Assembly (NCBI GenBank): GCA_026874595.1
Contig: CM049319.1
Location: forward strand, 38,823,473 to 38,887,472
Direction of reading: 5' to 3'
Length of the DNA stretch: 64,000 nucleotides
Source of the DNA: Sipunculus nudus
Lineage: Eukaryota; Annelida; Sipuncula; Golfingiida; Sipunculidae
The position numbers and the translations under genes are program-made. Below are positions 35,415-46,830 of the stretch, piece by piece (positions within the stretch are counted from its first letter, which is position 1; each line of letters starts with the position of its first letter). The notes beneath the pieces were generated by a model. That model made no database searches, was not told the origin of the DNA, and was given only the letters and a program-made list of their open reading frames with translations.

Positions 35415-36995
35415 ATCATACAGAACATGTTGTCCATGTCACACCATACAGAATATGCTGTCCACATGTCATCCAGAACATGTTGTCCATGTCACATTAC
35501 ACAGAATATGCTGTTCACATGTCATCCAGAACATGTTAATTGTCCAAGCTTGTGACATCATACAGAATATGCTGTCCACATGTCATCCAGAACATGTTGT
35601 CCATGTCACACCATACAGAATATGCTGTCCACATGTCATCCAGAACATGTTGTCCATGTCACACCTTACAGAATATGCTGTCCACATGTCATCCAGAACA
35701 TGATGTCCATGTCACACCATACAGAGTATGCTGTCCACATGTCATCCAGAACATGTTGTCCGTGTCACATCATAAAGAATATGCTCTCCACATGTCATCA
35801 AGAACATGTTGTCCATTTCACACCATACAGAATATGCTGTCCACATGTCATCCAGAACATGTTGTCAATGTCACACCATACAGAATATGCTTTCCACATG
35901 TCATCCAGAACATGTTGTCCATGTCACACCATACAGAATATGCTGTCCACATGTCATCCAGAACATGTTCTCCATGTCACACCATACAGAATATGCTGTT
36001 CACCTGTCATCCAGAACATGTTGTCCATTTCACACCATACAGAATATGCTGTTCACCTGTCATCCAGAACATGTTGTCCATTTCACACCATACAGAATAT
36101 GCTGTCTACATGTCATCCAGAACATGTTGTCCATTTCACACCATACAGAATATGCTGTCCACATGTCATTCAGAACATGTTGTCCATGTTACACCATACA
36201 GAATATGCTGACCACATGTCATCCTGAACATGTTGTCCATGTCACACCATACAGAATATGCTGTCCACATGTCATCCAGGACATGTTTTCCATGTCACAC
36301 CATACAGAATATGCTGTCCACATGTCATCCAGAACATGTTGTCCATGTCACACCATACAGAATATGCTGTCCACATATCATACAGAACATGTTGTCCATG
36401 TCACACCATACAGAATATGCTGTTCACCTGTCATCCAGAACATGTTGTCCATTTCACACCATACAGAATATGCTGTTCACCTGTCATCCAGAACATGTTG
36501 TCCATTTCACACCATACAGAATATGCTGTCCACATTTCATCCAGAACATGTTGTCCATTTCACACCATACAGAATATGCTGTCCACATGTCATTCAGAAC
36601 ATGTTGTCCATGTCACACCATACAGAATATGCTGACCACATGTCATCCTGAACATGTTGTCCATGTCACACCATACAGAATATGCTGTCCACATGTCATC
36701 CAGAACATGTTTTCCATGTCACACCATACAGAATATGCTGTCCACATGTCATCCAGAACATGTTGTCCATGTCACACCATACAGAATATGCTGTCCACAT
36801 ATCATACAGAACATGTTGTCCATGTCACACCATACAGAATATGCTGTCCACATGTCATCCAGAACATGCATGCTGTCACATATTGCCAAAACTTTTTTTC
36901 CAAGTCATGCTTGGAACATGGGAATATGTGGTCCATGTCTCATCATCCAGAACATGTTGTCCATGTCACATATTCCAAAATATGTTGTCCCTGTC
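35415..36995. repeat. 53-bp minisatellite, ~27 copies, with 424-bp higher-order repeat
   Basis: The unit is made of two related halves: CAGAATATGCTGTCCACATG + TCATC and CAGAACATGTTGTCCATGTC + ACACCATA. A variant (GCTGACCACATGTCATCCTG) recurs exactly 424 bp apart (eight units; 36208 and 36632), showing a recent block duplication. The plus strand of the unit has no stop in any frame, and 53 is not a multiple of three, so long open frames (up to 297 codons) run through it while cycling frames. They are not credible genes. Degenerate units continue to about 36995. Confidence 0.95.
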
Positions 36996-37447
36996 ACGTA
37001 TCTGATAGACATTATCTTAATTTACCTGCATGTAATTATCTACCTTTCATTTATTTTGAGAGCATTTATATATCCTTAATTTTTATTGAAGAGGATGTAG
37101 AATGTTTAAAATTAAGTACTTAAAAGCTGTGAATATACATGAAATTTCAAAGATTTATATCTGTATATGAAATCAATTTTAGGGTAAATATCAAGAATTC
37201 CTGTTGTTTAACCAGGGCATCAGTAAGTTTATACCACAGAAGTTGTACATTTAATGTGAACTTTCATCTTGCCTTTATTATTAAGTAAGCTTTGTTTTTA
37301 TTGCCTTCAACCTAGAACTGAACACAAATGATTGTACAGGTTGCTTCAGTTATATTGATCAATTGAAAAGATTAGCATCAATTAAGAATACATTGTATTT
37401 TAAAGGGCAAAAGGTGTATATAACTGATGTTATTCTTGTTTTAACAG

Positions 37448-37591
37448 AAGCATATTTAAAAACAAGTTGCAGTATCTGCCGAAGGATAGTTTCAGTGGAA
37501 ATCCAAACCTAGAAGTGTTACACCTGAAGGGAAACCCCATCCACTCCATGGCTCCTGATGTGTTCAGAGACCTGCCAAACCTGCAGGAGCT
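37448..37591 (+). CDS. LGR: LGR receptor exon D: two leucine-rich repeats
   Basis: A 144-bp exon, twice the usual 72, with acceptor TTAACAG and donor GTGAGT, phase 2. The first repeat reads SIFKNKLQYLPKDSFSGNPN then LEVL; the second reads HLKGNPIHSMAPDVFRDLPN then LQEL. Its length suggests loss of an intron between two ancestral one-repeat exons. Confidence 0.92.
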
Positions 37592-37672
37592 GTGAGTAGA
37601 CCTCCCGTTTGAGTCATTTAGATTAAAATATGCTGAGTTATGGTAAGATTGAGTATTTAAGAGAATTGTGCA

Positions 37673-38664
37673 CTGACACAGACACAGACCCTCAGAAAAC
37701 ATTTTAGACCTCTACCACAGACACAGACCCTCAGAAAAAATCATAGACCTCTACCACAGACACAGACCCTCAGAAAAAATCATAGACCTCTACCCCAGAC
37801 ACAGACCCTCAGAAAATAAAGACCTCTACCACAGACACAGACCCTCAGAAAACATCATAGACCTCTTCCACAGACACAGACCCTCAGAAAACATCATAGA
37901 CCTCTACCACAGACACAGACCCTTAGAAAACATAGACCTCTACCACAGACACAGACCCTTAGAAAACATCATAGACCTCTTCCACAGACACAGACCCTCA
38001 GAAAGCATAGACCTCTACCACAGACACAGACCCTCAGAAAACATCATAGACCTCTTCCACAGACACAGACCCTCAGAAAGCATAGACCTCTACCACAGAC
38101 ACAGACCCTCAGAAAATATCATAGACCTCTACCACAGACACAGACCCTCAGAAAGCATAGACCTCTACCACAGACACAGACCCTCAGAAAACATCATAGA
38201 CCTCTACCACAGACACAGACCCTCAGAAAACATAGACCTCTACGACAGACACAGACCCTCAGAAAACATCATAGACCTCTTCCACAGACACAGACCCTCA
38301 GAAAACATAGACCTCTACCACAGACACAGACCCTCAGAAAACATCATAGACCTCTACCACAGACACAGACCCTCAGAAAACATAGACCTCTACCACAGAC
38401 ACAGACCCTCAGAAAACATCATAGACCTCTTCCACAGACACAGACCCTCAGAAAGCATAGACCTCTACCACAGACACAGACCCTCAGAAAACATCATAGA
38501 CCTCTTCCACAGACACAGACCCTCAGAAAGCATAGACCTCTACCACAGACACAGACCCTCAGAAAACATCATAGACCTCTACCACAGACACATACCCTCA
38601 GAAAGCATAGACCTCTACCACAGACACAGAACCTCAGAAAACATCATAGACCTCTACCACAGAC
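37673..38664. repeat. 36/39-bp alternating minisatellite, ~26 copies
   Basis: Two unit lengths alternate: ACCACAGACACAGACCCTCA + GAAAACATCATAGACCTCT (39 bp) and the same with GAAAGCATAGACCTCT (36 bp), giving a 75-bp higher-order repeat over much of the array. It begins about 80 bp after the exon D donor and ends about 260 bp before exon E. Confidence 0.93.
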
Positions 38665-38920
38665 TCTACCTCTCATGTCTCCTAAGACCTAAGCATGTGA
38701 GTGGTTCTGCCTTCGGCCATACTCAAAGAATAAGGAACACAAACACCTTTTCTTGCTAAGACGGTGGCAAAATCTGGAAAATTGTTAATGTCCAGGACAG
38801 GATTTCATGGAATGCATAGAATAGAACCTTTGTTGATTCTGACCATATCAGGTACAAGTGTTGTAATGTTGTTTTTGTTCTGTTTTATACACATTGGTTT
38901 CTTTTATATATTTTTAACAG

Positions 38921-39061
38921 CAAAATGTCAGAAGTGTCTGAACAGGAAATATTCCCTGATTTGACTGGAACCTCTGGCTTGATGAAGTTGATTCTTGATC
39001 GGGCTCGCATCAAGGCCATACCGCCTGATTTATGTGACAAGGTGCCAAATCTGATGATTCT
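38921..39061 (+). CDS. LGR: LGR receptor exon E: repeats with the type B 'PDLTGT' signature
   Basis: A 141-bp exon with acceptor TTAACAG and donor GTAAGT, phase 2. It reads KMSEVSEQEIFPDLTGTSGL, then MKLILDRARIKAIPPDLCDK, then VPNLMIL. F-P-D-L-T-G-T followed by a repeat ending in 'Cys near the L-cap' matches the break between the two LRR blocks of LGR4-6/rickets receptors, so this exon is the best LRR-level evidence for a type B LGR. Confidence 0.93.
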
Positions 39062-39079
39062 GTAAGTACAGTTACACAC

Positions 39080-40380
39080 AAATGGAGGAAGGTCTTATTG
39101 TATTCCCTGGGAGAAAGTCAGGCAAACTATGGTTTAGCACCGTTATGCCATGACTGCTCATGGGGCCTATACTGCAGACAAATGATCTGAGTGAGATATA
39201 TAAAATACATTTCATGGAGCTTCCTAAATGTACAGTTATAGATGAGAGGGTGATGCTTTTTGATGGGTGATGACCTTCACAAGGAGAAGGACTTTGAATA
39301 AGTATATTTTGGGTGAAAATCACACCAGACATTGAATATCTCAAGAAACTCCCAATGCATCAGTTGTTTGGAAAATCACTTTGGCAAAGGATCTTGGATA
39401 GCTTTGTCTCAAACAGAAGATTGGTGGCCCTACCTGTAATACTTTTACTAATTTTGCCTGGTATATGTCCCCCTTCACTGCCACTTGACAATAGCATGAG
39501 TATAATAATTGAAAGACAAATAGACTAGTTTCTTTCATATTGTTCCTTTGTATAGATATTAAAGTGTGGTCACAACCTGTATTATAAGTGGGGCTCTTAC
39601 TGAGAATAATTGCATATTTGGTGAAAATTACACAAGCTATTAGGTTTCTCAAGAATTTGTGAAATGATTGTTCTGAAAATCAGAGTGACGAAAGATCTTG
39701 ATATTTAATTCTCAGGCTAGTATGCAAATTAATGACTTGACTTTGATCATCAAGGCCAAACCAGCAAAATAAAGGATTATTGTGAACTCCATAATTTTTG
39801 AAGTACTTATTGAATATTTTTTTTTCTCAAATTTGGACCACCAATTGGTTCAGTCACATTCTCAGAAGAGTTAAAAGATAGTGGCCTTAATCTTGATCTT
39901 CAAGGTTAAATCTGCAGAATTATATGATAGTTTTGAACACCATAATTCTAGTAGTACTGATGTACACAAGATTTATCCTTAAATTTTGGTACACCATTTT
40001 GTGTCAGCTAAAAGTTTGAAAACCTATGACCTTGAACTTGATTGTCAAGATAAAATTGGTCAATATATATAGGATTTTTGTGAAAAAATTTAAACATTAG
40101 AAAGCTCCATATTCTTCACTCAAATCTGATACCCTATTTGTTTTAACCAAGTTCCCAGACAAGTTTGGAAACTGGTGACCTTTACTTTGATCTTCAGGGT
40201 GCAATCTATGGGAATATTAGAATATTGTTTAAGCCAAAACTCTTTGAAGTACTTCATTCTACCTGATATGTGATAAACAAATTGTTTCAGCCAAGTTTGA
40301 ATTGAAAAATGACTTTGACCTTAGTCGTCGGGCAAGATTTGCTGAAATACAGGATTACACATATTTCTGTGTTTGTGTCA
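39080..40380. repeat. Degenerate dispersed/tandem repeat in intron
   Basis: Similar blocks recur roughly every 310 bp (GTGAAAATCACACCAGACATT at about 39313 against GTGAAAATTACACAAGCTAT at about 39622; GACCTTNATCTTGATCNTCA further on). No coding sequence was found. The quoted 5' phrases are trimmed to their shared cores. Confidence 0.5.
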
Positions 40381-40464
40381 TTTGTCTACCCATTACTGCA
40401 AAGTTAAAAACTAACAGAGGGTGAGCATAGATGTGGGTCATACTCATGATGGATATTCTTAGTG

Positions 40465-41640
40465 AACCTGTGAGCTTATGTGATGGCACGGCATCATCCA
40501 TCGACCATCCATGGCTGGCCATCCGCCGTCCATGGCGGTAAGTCAGAAACCGTCGGAGCTAGCAACTCCAAATTACATGTAAGAATTAGTCACATGTGAA
40601 ACTTGATGCCCTAGAGCTTATTATTGGGTATCTGCATTAATTTAGATTTTATAGAGAAAAAGCTTAAAAACCTTTAAAAATCTTTTTCTCTGAAACTGTC
40701 CAGCCGAATTTTCCAATTTTTCACATACATATTCCCTGAAACAATCTCTCTAAATTTTTTTTCGAATGGTTCCAGTTCAGTGATTTTTGACCGAGTTACA
40801 GGAAGTTGAACTTAGTCATCTGCATGCAAAAATTACAATCTCAGAAAAGGCTGGAGCCATAATCATCAAATTTTATGTTAATGTTAATCACTCGAGTCAT
40901 ATCTGAAATTGAGGTATTGCTGGGGCCACCTGCATTGGTCTTTTTGTGCGGGGGTCAATGGTGCCCAAAGCATACAGAGGGCTACAAAAAACTTCTTCTC
41001 TGAAAGCGTAAAGCCAAATTGTTTAATATTGCACAGAAATGCTCCTAGGGTAGTGCTTTCTTAAGTTTGTTCAAATTGTCTCTGTTGAGTGACTTTTGGC
41101 CAAGTTATGGGAAGCTGAATATAGTCAAATGTTATAGCAGCCCATTTCTGCCAAGTGGCTACAAAGATCTTCTTCTCAAAAACCACTGGGTCAAATTCTT
41201 TAATCTCTCACATGTATAATCCTTACAATTTGATTATTCAAATTTGTTCAAATGGTAATGATTCAGTGATTTTCTTAGATTTTATACAGTATAAGGTAAA
41301 AAAGATATAAAAATCATCTTCTCCAAAACTGTCCAGCCAAATTGTCCAATATTTCACAGAAATGATCCCTAGAAGAATATCTCGCAAATTTGTTTGAATG
41401 GCTCCAGTTCAGTGATTTTTGGAAGAGTTACAGGTTGTTCAACTTAGTCATGTGTGCAAAACAGCATACTAAACTTAAAATCTCAGAAACAGCTGGAGCT
41501 GTCATCACCAAATTTTATGCCAATGTTTGTCACATGAGTCATATCTGAAATTGAAGTGTTGGTGGTGCCACCTACATAGATCTGTTTTTTACAAGCAAAA
41601 ATATAAGTCTAGACTCTCCTAGCTTATACACTGTTTTCTT
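40465..41640 (-). repeat. Dispersed repeat, family B
   Basis: Starts AACCTGTGAGCTTATGTGAT + GGC, then a CCATCC/CCGTCC-rich stretch, then tandem blocks with AAACTGTCCAGCCAAATTGT and TTCACAGAAATGATCCC. The same head and body occur at 55320-56300. The microsatellite-like stretch beside one end suggests another Helentron-type family. Confidence 0.6.
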
Positions 41641-41729
41641 TTTAGAAATTCTTAAGCTGATTGGTTTTATCTTTACAAGAATTGATTGGGTAAATGCAGC
41701 TTTAAAAGAGCAGTGTAGTCAATTGAAAA

Positions 41730-42060
41730 AGGCTTTCAGTGTTTGAAAACAGATTTGGCAGCATGGGAAGTTTCAACCTGCCAGGTCAAGAGGTCAATCA
41801 GTGCACCCAGGTGCAGTCCAGACATCACCATGGCATGGCAACTGACCTGGCTCTGCCTTGTGTCCAGATATAGTCTAGATGTCTAGACAATGTCTAGAAC
41901 CTGCCAGCTGTGTCAGATTTTACAATAGGTCAAGTTACACTCTTTATCTATAAATAACTTTGGCAGACTGCCAACCATTTAAGATTTGCCATTAGGTCAA
42001 GTTTCAGTCCGCAAGAGCCAGTGGTAAGTTTCAGTCTGTAAGAACCAGTGCTGCGGTTAC
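41730..42060. repeat. Repeat shared with 33830-34080
   Basis: TTTGGCAGACTGCCAACC, ATTAGGTCAAGTTTCAGTC and CAGCATGGGAAGTTTCAACC-type phrases mirror the other locus. Both lie in introns of the same gene. Confidence 0.5.
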
Positions 42061-42585
42061 ATGTAGCACATTAGGTACCCTTGACCTGGGGGAAAGCTGA
42101 GCCTCCATTGCCAGGATGCATGAATAGGTGTGACTCAATACCAAGGCTGAAAGAGGAACTTGTTGTGTTGTGTATATCCGTGACATATTTCAGCAGAGAT
42201 GTTTGTACATATACATGTCACATATGTACTTGAAAAGTACTGGTCCAGCATGGAAGCATTATACCTGATGTATATCCCATTGCACAGGTTTGCATTAGGC
42301 CTGTAGGCCTTGTTATACATTGAATAAGACTAGTATGTCAAGATATATACTTCAGAGGATTTAGGAACCTATTTTAAAGGGAGTATGCTTATTGTCTGGG
42401 ATATTATAGCCTACTTAATGCCAGAAACATTTAGTTAAACATAGAGGTAACTGTGTTTGTAATGTTGAAAACTTATTTTACCAGATAATGTTTGCAGTTA
42501 CTAAGCAAAAGTCATGTTATCACTGTTTTGATAATTATACATTTGTAGTATTTGTACTTTCTAAAGTCTGTATGTTTTGTTCTAG

Positions 42586-42651
42586 GGATGTGCACTCAAA
42601 CAGAATATCCACTATTCCTGCCTTCAGCCAATGCAGAGAGCTCAAAACATT
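42586..42651 (+). CDS. LGR: LGR receptor exon F: one leucine-rich repeat
   Basis: A 66-bp exon with acceptor TTCTAG and donor GTAAGT, phase 2. It reads DVHSNRISTIPAFSQCRELK then TL. The shorter 22-residue repeat with P-A-F-S-x-C matches the equivalent short repeat (L-P-S-F-x-x-C) of LGR4-6. Confidence 0.92.
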
Positions 42652-42899
42652 GTAAGTCATCAAATTTAATTTAATCAATTTTTTCAGTTATTTAAGAAAA
42701 TTTTCATCAAATATCACCTGTGTATCTGGTAGTGCACATTTTTGTAAAAAAGGGGCAAATAAAATGTAAATTTTAATGTGACATATGTTGAATTATTGAA
42801 TTTTTACATTTTTCTTGTAAAAAAGAGTAAATTCATCATTGACCTTGATGTTTATTTAAAATGTAGATATATAAGTAATATTTCATAGTTAATGTACCA

Positions 42900-43215
42900 G
42901 CAACATTTTTTTGTTGATAATGTACAGGTAATATATCTAAGTTTATGTTAAAGTTAAATATCATAGTCATGTACAGGTAATATATCAGTTTATGTAAAAT
43001 TTAAATATCATAGTTCATATACAGGTAATATATCACAGGTTATGTAAAAGTTAAATATCATAGTCCATGTTCAGGTAATATATCACAATTTATGTAAAAG
43101 TTAAAAATCATAGTTCATATACAGGTAATATATCAGAGTTAATGTAAAACTTAAATATCATAATTGATATTGTACAGGTAGTATATCATAGCTTATGTAA
43201 AAGTTAAAAATTATA
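42900..43215. repeat. 50-bp AT-rich tandem repeat
   Basis: About six copies of CAGGTAATATATCACAGTTT + ATGTAAAAGTTAAATATCAT + AGTTCATATA. CAGGTAAT at the head of each copy resembles a splice donor, repeated six times inside this intron. Confidence 0.85.
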
Positions 43216-43416
43216 GTTATCATACAAGTGATATTTCATACCAGCTCCAGAGCATAGTCTGTCAGTAAAGGCTTAAGTGTATGACTCATAATTTATAAAT
43301 TACTGGATGGCACTAGAGAGCTAAAGTTTAGTTAGATTACTTTCAGAATGTGATCACACTCCTAACTGTATCATAACAGCGTGACACTTTCAATGAAATG
43401 ATTCTGTCTCTGACAG

Positions 43417-43560
43417 GAACCTGGGAAACAATGACCTTGTCTCACTTGAAGGTCAGCCATTCAAAGGGCTGACAAAGCTACAGGATTTGACGCTGGCAGA
43501 CAATTACATCAGCAATGTGCCTGGGGACGCCTTCACTGATCTGACCAGCCTGGAGTACCT
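43417..43560 (+). CDS. LGR: LGR receptor exon G: two leucine-rich repeats
   Basis: A 144-bp exon with acceptor CTGACAG and donor GTGAGT, phase 2. The repeats read NLGNNDLVSLEGQPFKGLTK + LQDL and TLADNYISNVPGDAFTDLTS + LEYL. It is followed by the 5.7-kb intron that contains Gypsy element 4. Confidence 0.93.
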
Positions 43561-43648
43561 GTGAGTACCTGTTATTACTCTACAATCACCTAAATCAATC
43601 AATAGAAAACATACGGTTTTTGCTCAGCTGTTACAATTAGCTGAGATT

Positions 43649-43762
43649 TGGTACGATCTGGATACAACACACTAGATGACTTTACACAGCCATGTTTTAA
43701 TCGGGACAACCACTTGTTCCAAGGGTGACCACTAGGTGGCATGACGTAAGCATATCATCACA
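43649..43762 (-). repeat. 3' LTR of Gypsy element 4
   Basis: Runs TGGTACGATCTGG...ATCATCACA. The minus-sense purine tract AAAAAAGGGAGA abuts its right border. It is 114 bp, short like the LTRs of element 2. Confidence 0.7.
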
Positions 43763-44715
43763 TCTCCCTTTTTTGCACACAGCTACTGTGTCCCTAACTA
43801 CAATCACAGATTTTCAGTAAGTCTTCGTGGGGGTCTGCTCGATATCTGACTGCAATGCCGCGTTGGTTCACCTTGAGGCTGAGCAGCCTGGCTCCTGGCT
43901 TGATCAGAGGGCTTTAAATCTACGGGCCAGTCGATATCTTTTGGAAGGGTACATAACCCTGTTATGAGAGGTTTCAGGTGTACCTTATTGCGCCTGTCAA
44001 CTGTTCTGTTGTCTGCTTTAACCTGGAATGATTAGGGTGCTACTTGCCTTATGACTGTCTGAGTCAGTTTCCACTGACATGATCCAGTATGGCAACACGT
44101 TCATTCTGCTTCAGTGAAGGTAAACTACAAGATGATCGATCATTATAGTTCATTGAATCTGCTTTTGCTTTCTTAACTTGTTGTTCTTCATGATAGTCTT
44201 TTGATGCCGACCTCTGCAGTCTGTACATCTTTTTGTGTGCAGGAAGTGTTGTTTTGATTCATCTGCTTATCAGCATTTGTGCAGGTGAGAGGCTGGCTTC
44301 TAGGGGCACAGCACAATATGCAAGCAAACCTTTCTAGACATCTTGTCCACTGTCTATACTGAGCTCTCAGCCAGTCCATTTGCTTTATGATAATGTGGGC
44401 TTGATGTGACATGATGTATCTGTCAGTCTTGTACTAACTGTTTGAACTTTGCATATAAATTGTGGACCATTGTCTGTCACCAGTACATCAACAGTACATG
44501 TCATGAAAAGACAGTAATGAAAGCTTTTCTGTTTGTCTTGTTTAGTGATATGACATCTGGGTAGTTAGACAGGTACTTTGTCACTATCAGATATTCCTTT
44601 CCATCATGCGAAAAAAAATCTGCACCAACTTTTTGCTATGGGTTCTTTGGAATTTCATGAGGCTGCAAACATTCAGGTTGCTGTTTGACACTGGTTAATC
44701 ATTGCTGTGATATGA
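43763..44715 (-). pseudogene. Integrase C-terminal half and 3' region of Gypsy element 4, unreadable
   Basis: Expected position of the integrase core and C-terminus. Only scattered phrases are readable in the minus sense (for example the region around 44460-44500 complementary to GACAATGGTCCACAATTTAT-like text, the second catalytic Asp block). No open frame spans it. Confidence 0.5.
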
Positions 44716-45054
44716 TCATGCATACATTAACATTAATTGCCAGTAAAGCATCTCATGTGCACGTCTCTTGCACTTTTCTGTTCCGAGATGACCTTCATAG
44801 ACTTTTGTCAGTACTGATTTTCTCATCTGAGTTGGAATCATGATTTTGTTCTCTTTCATTAAAGTACAATCTTTTAGTGTTAGTACCTCAAGTACATTCC
44901 AGTATGGTGTGATATCTGAATGACAATTGCTTTTCCTGTCTGGCCAGCCATCTTTAATAGTTTCAATCAGAGTCTGCATTTTCTCATCTTTACAGATTAC
45001 TGCCTTAATTTCTATCATTTTTTGGTTTGAGATTGGCATGCTTGTGATCACCAT
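44716..45054 (-). pseudogene. Integrase N-terminal zinc domain of Gypsy element 4
   Basis: The minus-strand frame reads KDCTLMKENKIMIPTQMRKS then VLTKVYEGHLGTEKCKRRAH, the conserved lead-in and the H-X3-H-like region of the integrase zinc domain (first His replaced by Tyr), followed by MLYW. It stops before the CC pair is clear. It resembles element 2. Confidence 0.75.
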
Positions 45055-45224
45055 GTGTAAATATAAATCAATTTCTTCTTAAATTGTCCCTGTTTCAGCT
45101 TTAGGGTCAGTTGACCTTGACCCAGCATCTGCTGTTACTAGGAGCTTTCCATGTGTGTATATTACATCTGAGTCATATTTCTGGACTTTAAGCATAAGTC
45201 TTTGTACTCTGAGTGGACAATTAG

Positions 45225-46297
45225 CTACTGTTTTCTTAACAGACTAATTAGTGGCTTCTTGAAAAGACTAATTAGTGGCTTCTTGATAAGACTAATAAGT
45301 GGCTTATGGTCTGTTTCTGCCTGGACAATGGCTCCATATATAAACTGGTGATTATGTTCACATGTGTAGGTAATGCTGAGTAGCTCTTTCTCGAGTTGTG
45401 CATATCTGATTTCAGCAGTGGTCATAGCTTGACAGGCATATACCACCAGTTTCCAGTCTTTTTGGTGAAGCTGATAGAGTACTGCCCTGAGACCATTTTG
45501 GCTGGCATCAAATGACATTCTGATTGGTTTCTTTGGGTCGTAGTACACAATTACTGGCTCTGTGGTAATGACATCTTTGAGTGTCTGCCACGACTTTTCT
45601 TGTTCTGGTCCCCATTGCCACTGAGATGTCTGGAACAGTAACATTCTAGGAGGTGCTTTTTTCACACAGCTCAGGCACCCATTTGGCTAAATATGTGATC
45701 ATGCAAATTAAGGAATCTTTGTATGTCCTGCTTATTTTGGGGCCTTTCCATGTTTACAATAGCAGTGACTTTGATGAGATCAGTTTTTTTCAGGTTTCTG
45801 TACACCAAGCAAGCATTGACATCAGTTCAATTGCAGATTGTTCTGGCTTGCAGCTTCAAATGCTTGTTTTAAGGCAGGATGGCACCCTAGATAGTGACAT
45901 CATCCATGGATGTGTTTACTCCAGGTATCCCTTGAAATATTCTGTGAACTATCTTGTGGTAAATCTCTGGAGCTGATGAAATATCGAATGGTAACCTTAG
46001 GTATTGATAGCGACCAAACGGAGTTGTTAATGTACATTTGTAACTACTGCTTTCATCCAGTTGCACTTGCCAAAAACCTTGTGAAGCAGTCAATTTGGAG
46101 AAATACTTGGCATCTGAAAACTTTTCCATTATCTCCTTTCTGCTTGGCATTTTGTAATGCAGTCGCTTTATTGTCCTATTCAAATTTTGCGGATCCATAC
46201 ATACACATATGTCCCCATATGGTTTCTTAGCAACAACAAGAGAGTTCACCCAGTCCGTAGGTTCATTGACTGGTTTTATGACTTCTAGTTTTTTCAA
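45225..46297 (-). pseudogene. Reverse transcriptase-RNase H of Gypsy element 4
   Basis: The RT block (45887-46297, minus) has VNSLVVAKKPYGDICVCMDP, QNLNRTIKRLHYKMP, SKLTASQGFWQVQLDESSSY and TTPFGRYQYLRLPF, then MDDVTI, the catalytic DD box. The first catalytic Asp is replaced: KLTAS stands where LDA is usual. RNase H and the tether (45225-45665) show WGPEQEKSWQTLKDVIT, MSFDASQNGLRAVL and ETDHKPL. The segment between (45666-45886) is shifted and partly lost. Inactive. Confidence 0.85.
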
Positions 46298-46723
46298 TTC
46301 AGTCTGGTTCTGCTTTCAGTTAATCATGTACTGCAAATGGAACTTTCCTGCATGGATTACCTTGCAGTTGAACTGATTCATCAACCAATATTGTATGTTG
46401 ACCTGGTAAACAACCTAGGCCTTGAAATACATGTTTTCACTCATCTTTCAAGTTTTTGTATCTGTCTACTGTTGTTCTGGTTATCTCACTGGTTCTCTTG
46501 ATCAGTTGGAGTTTTTCCCATGGGACACATTTAAGTGGTGAGAGTTTTGCCCCTGGTACAACATAAAATATAATTTCATGTGACCCATAATGATCAAATG
46601 ATAAACTGCATTTTCCTACAACTAGTATTGGATGACTTCCATAACCACTCAATTTCTGTGATTTTGGGCTTAGCACAGAACTATTTCTAGACTATTGTAG
46701 TCAGTTTCTGTCAGTATGTTTAC

Positions 46724-46830
46724 TTATGCCCATGTGTCCAGTTTCACTGTGACATTATGTCCATTCACCTTGACTGTTTCCAACCCATCACTATGCTGTT
46801 GATTAATCTTGTTGATTGTGTTAGAAAATC
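46724..46830 (-). pseudogene. Retropepsin remnant of Gypsy element 4
   Basis: Minus strand: INKINQQHSDGLETVKVNGH then NVTVKLDTWA. LDT-W-A is in the place of the LDTGA catalytic loop, so Gly is lost. A stop follows. Weak protease-RT linker sequence continues to about 46437. Confidence 0.65.

Noticed and set aside
35540-37123. Long Cys/His-rich open frames up to 297 codons
   Set aside because: They are products of the 53-bp satellite, open in all three frames, with no non-repeat domain.
35415-38664. CRISPR-like array
   Set aside because: Units are contiguous near-identical tandem repeats without unique spacers, in an animal gene intron and with no cas genes.
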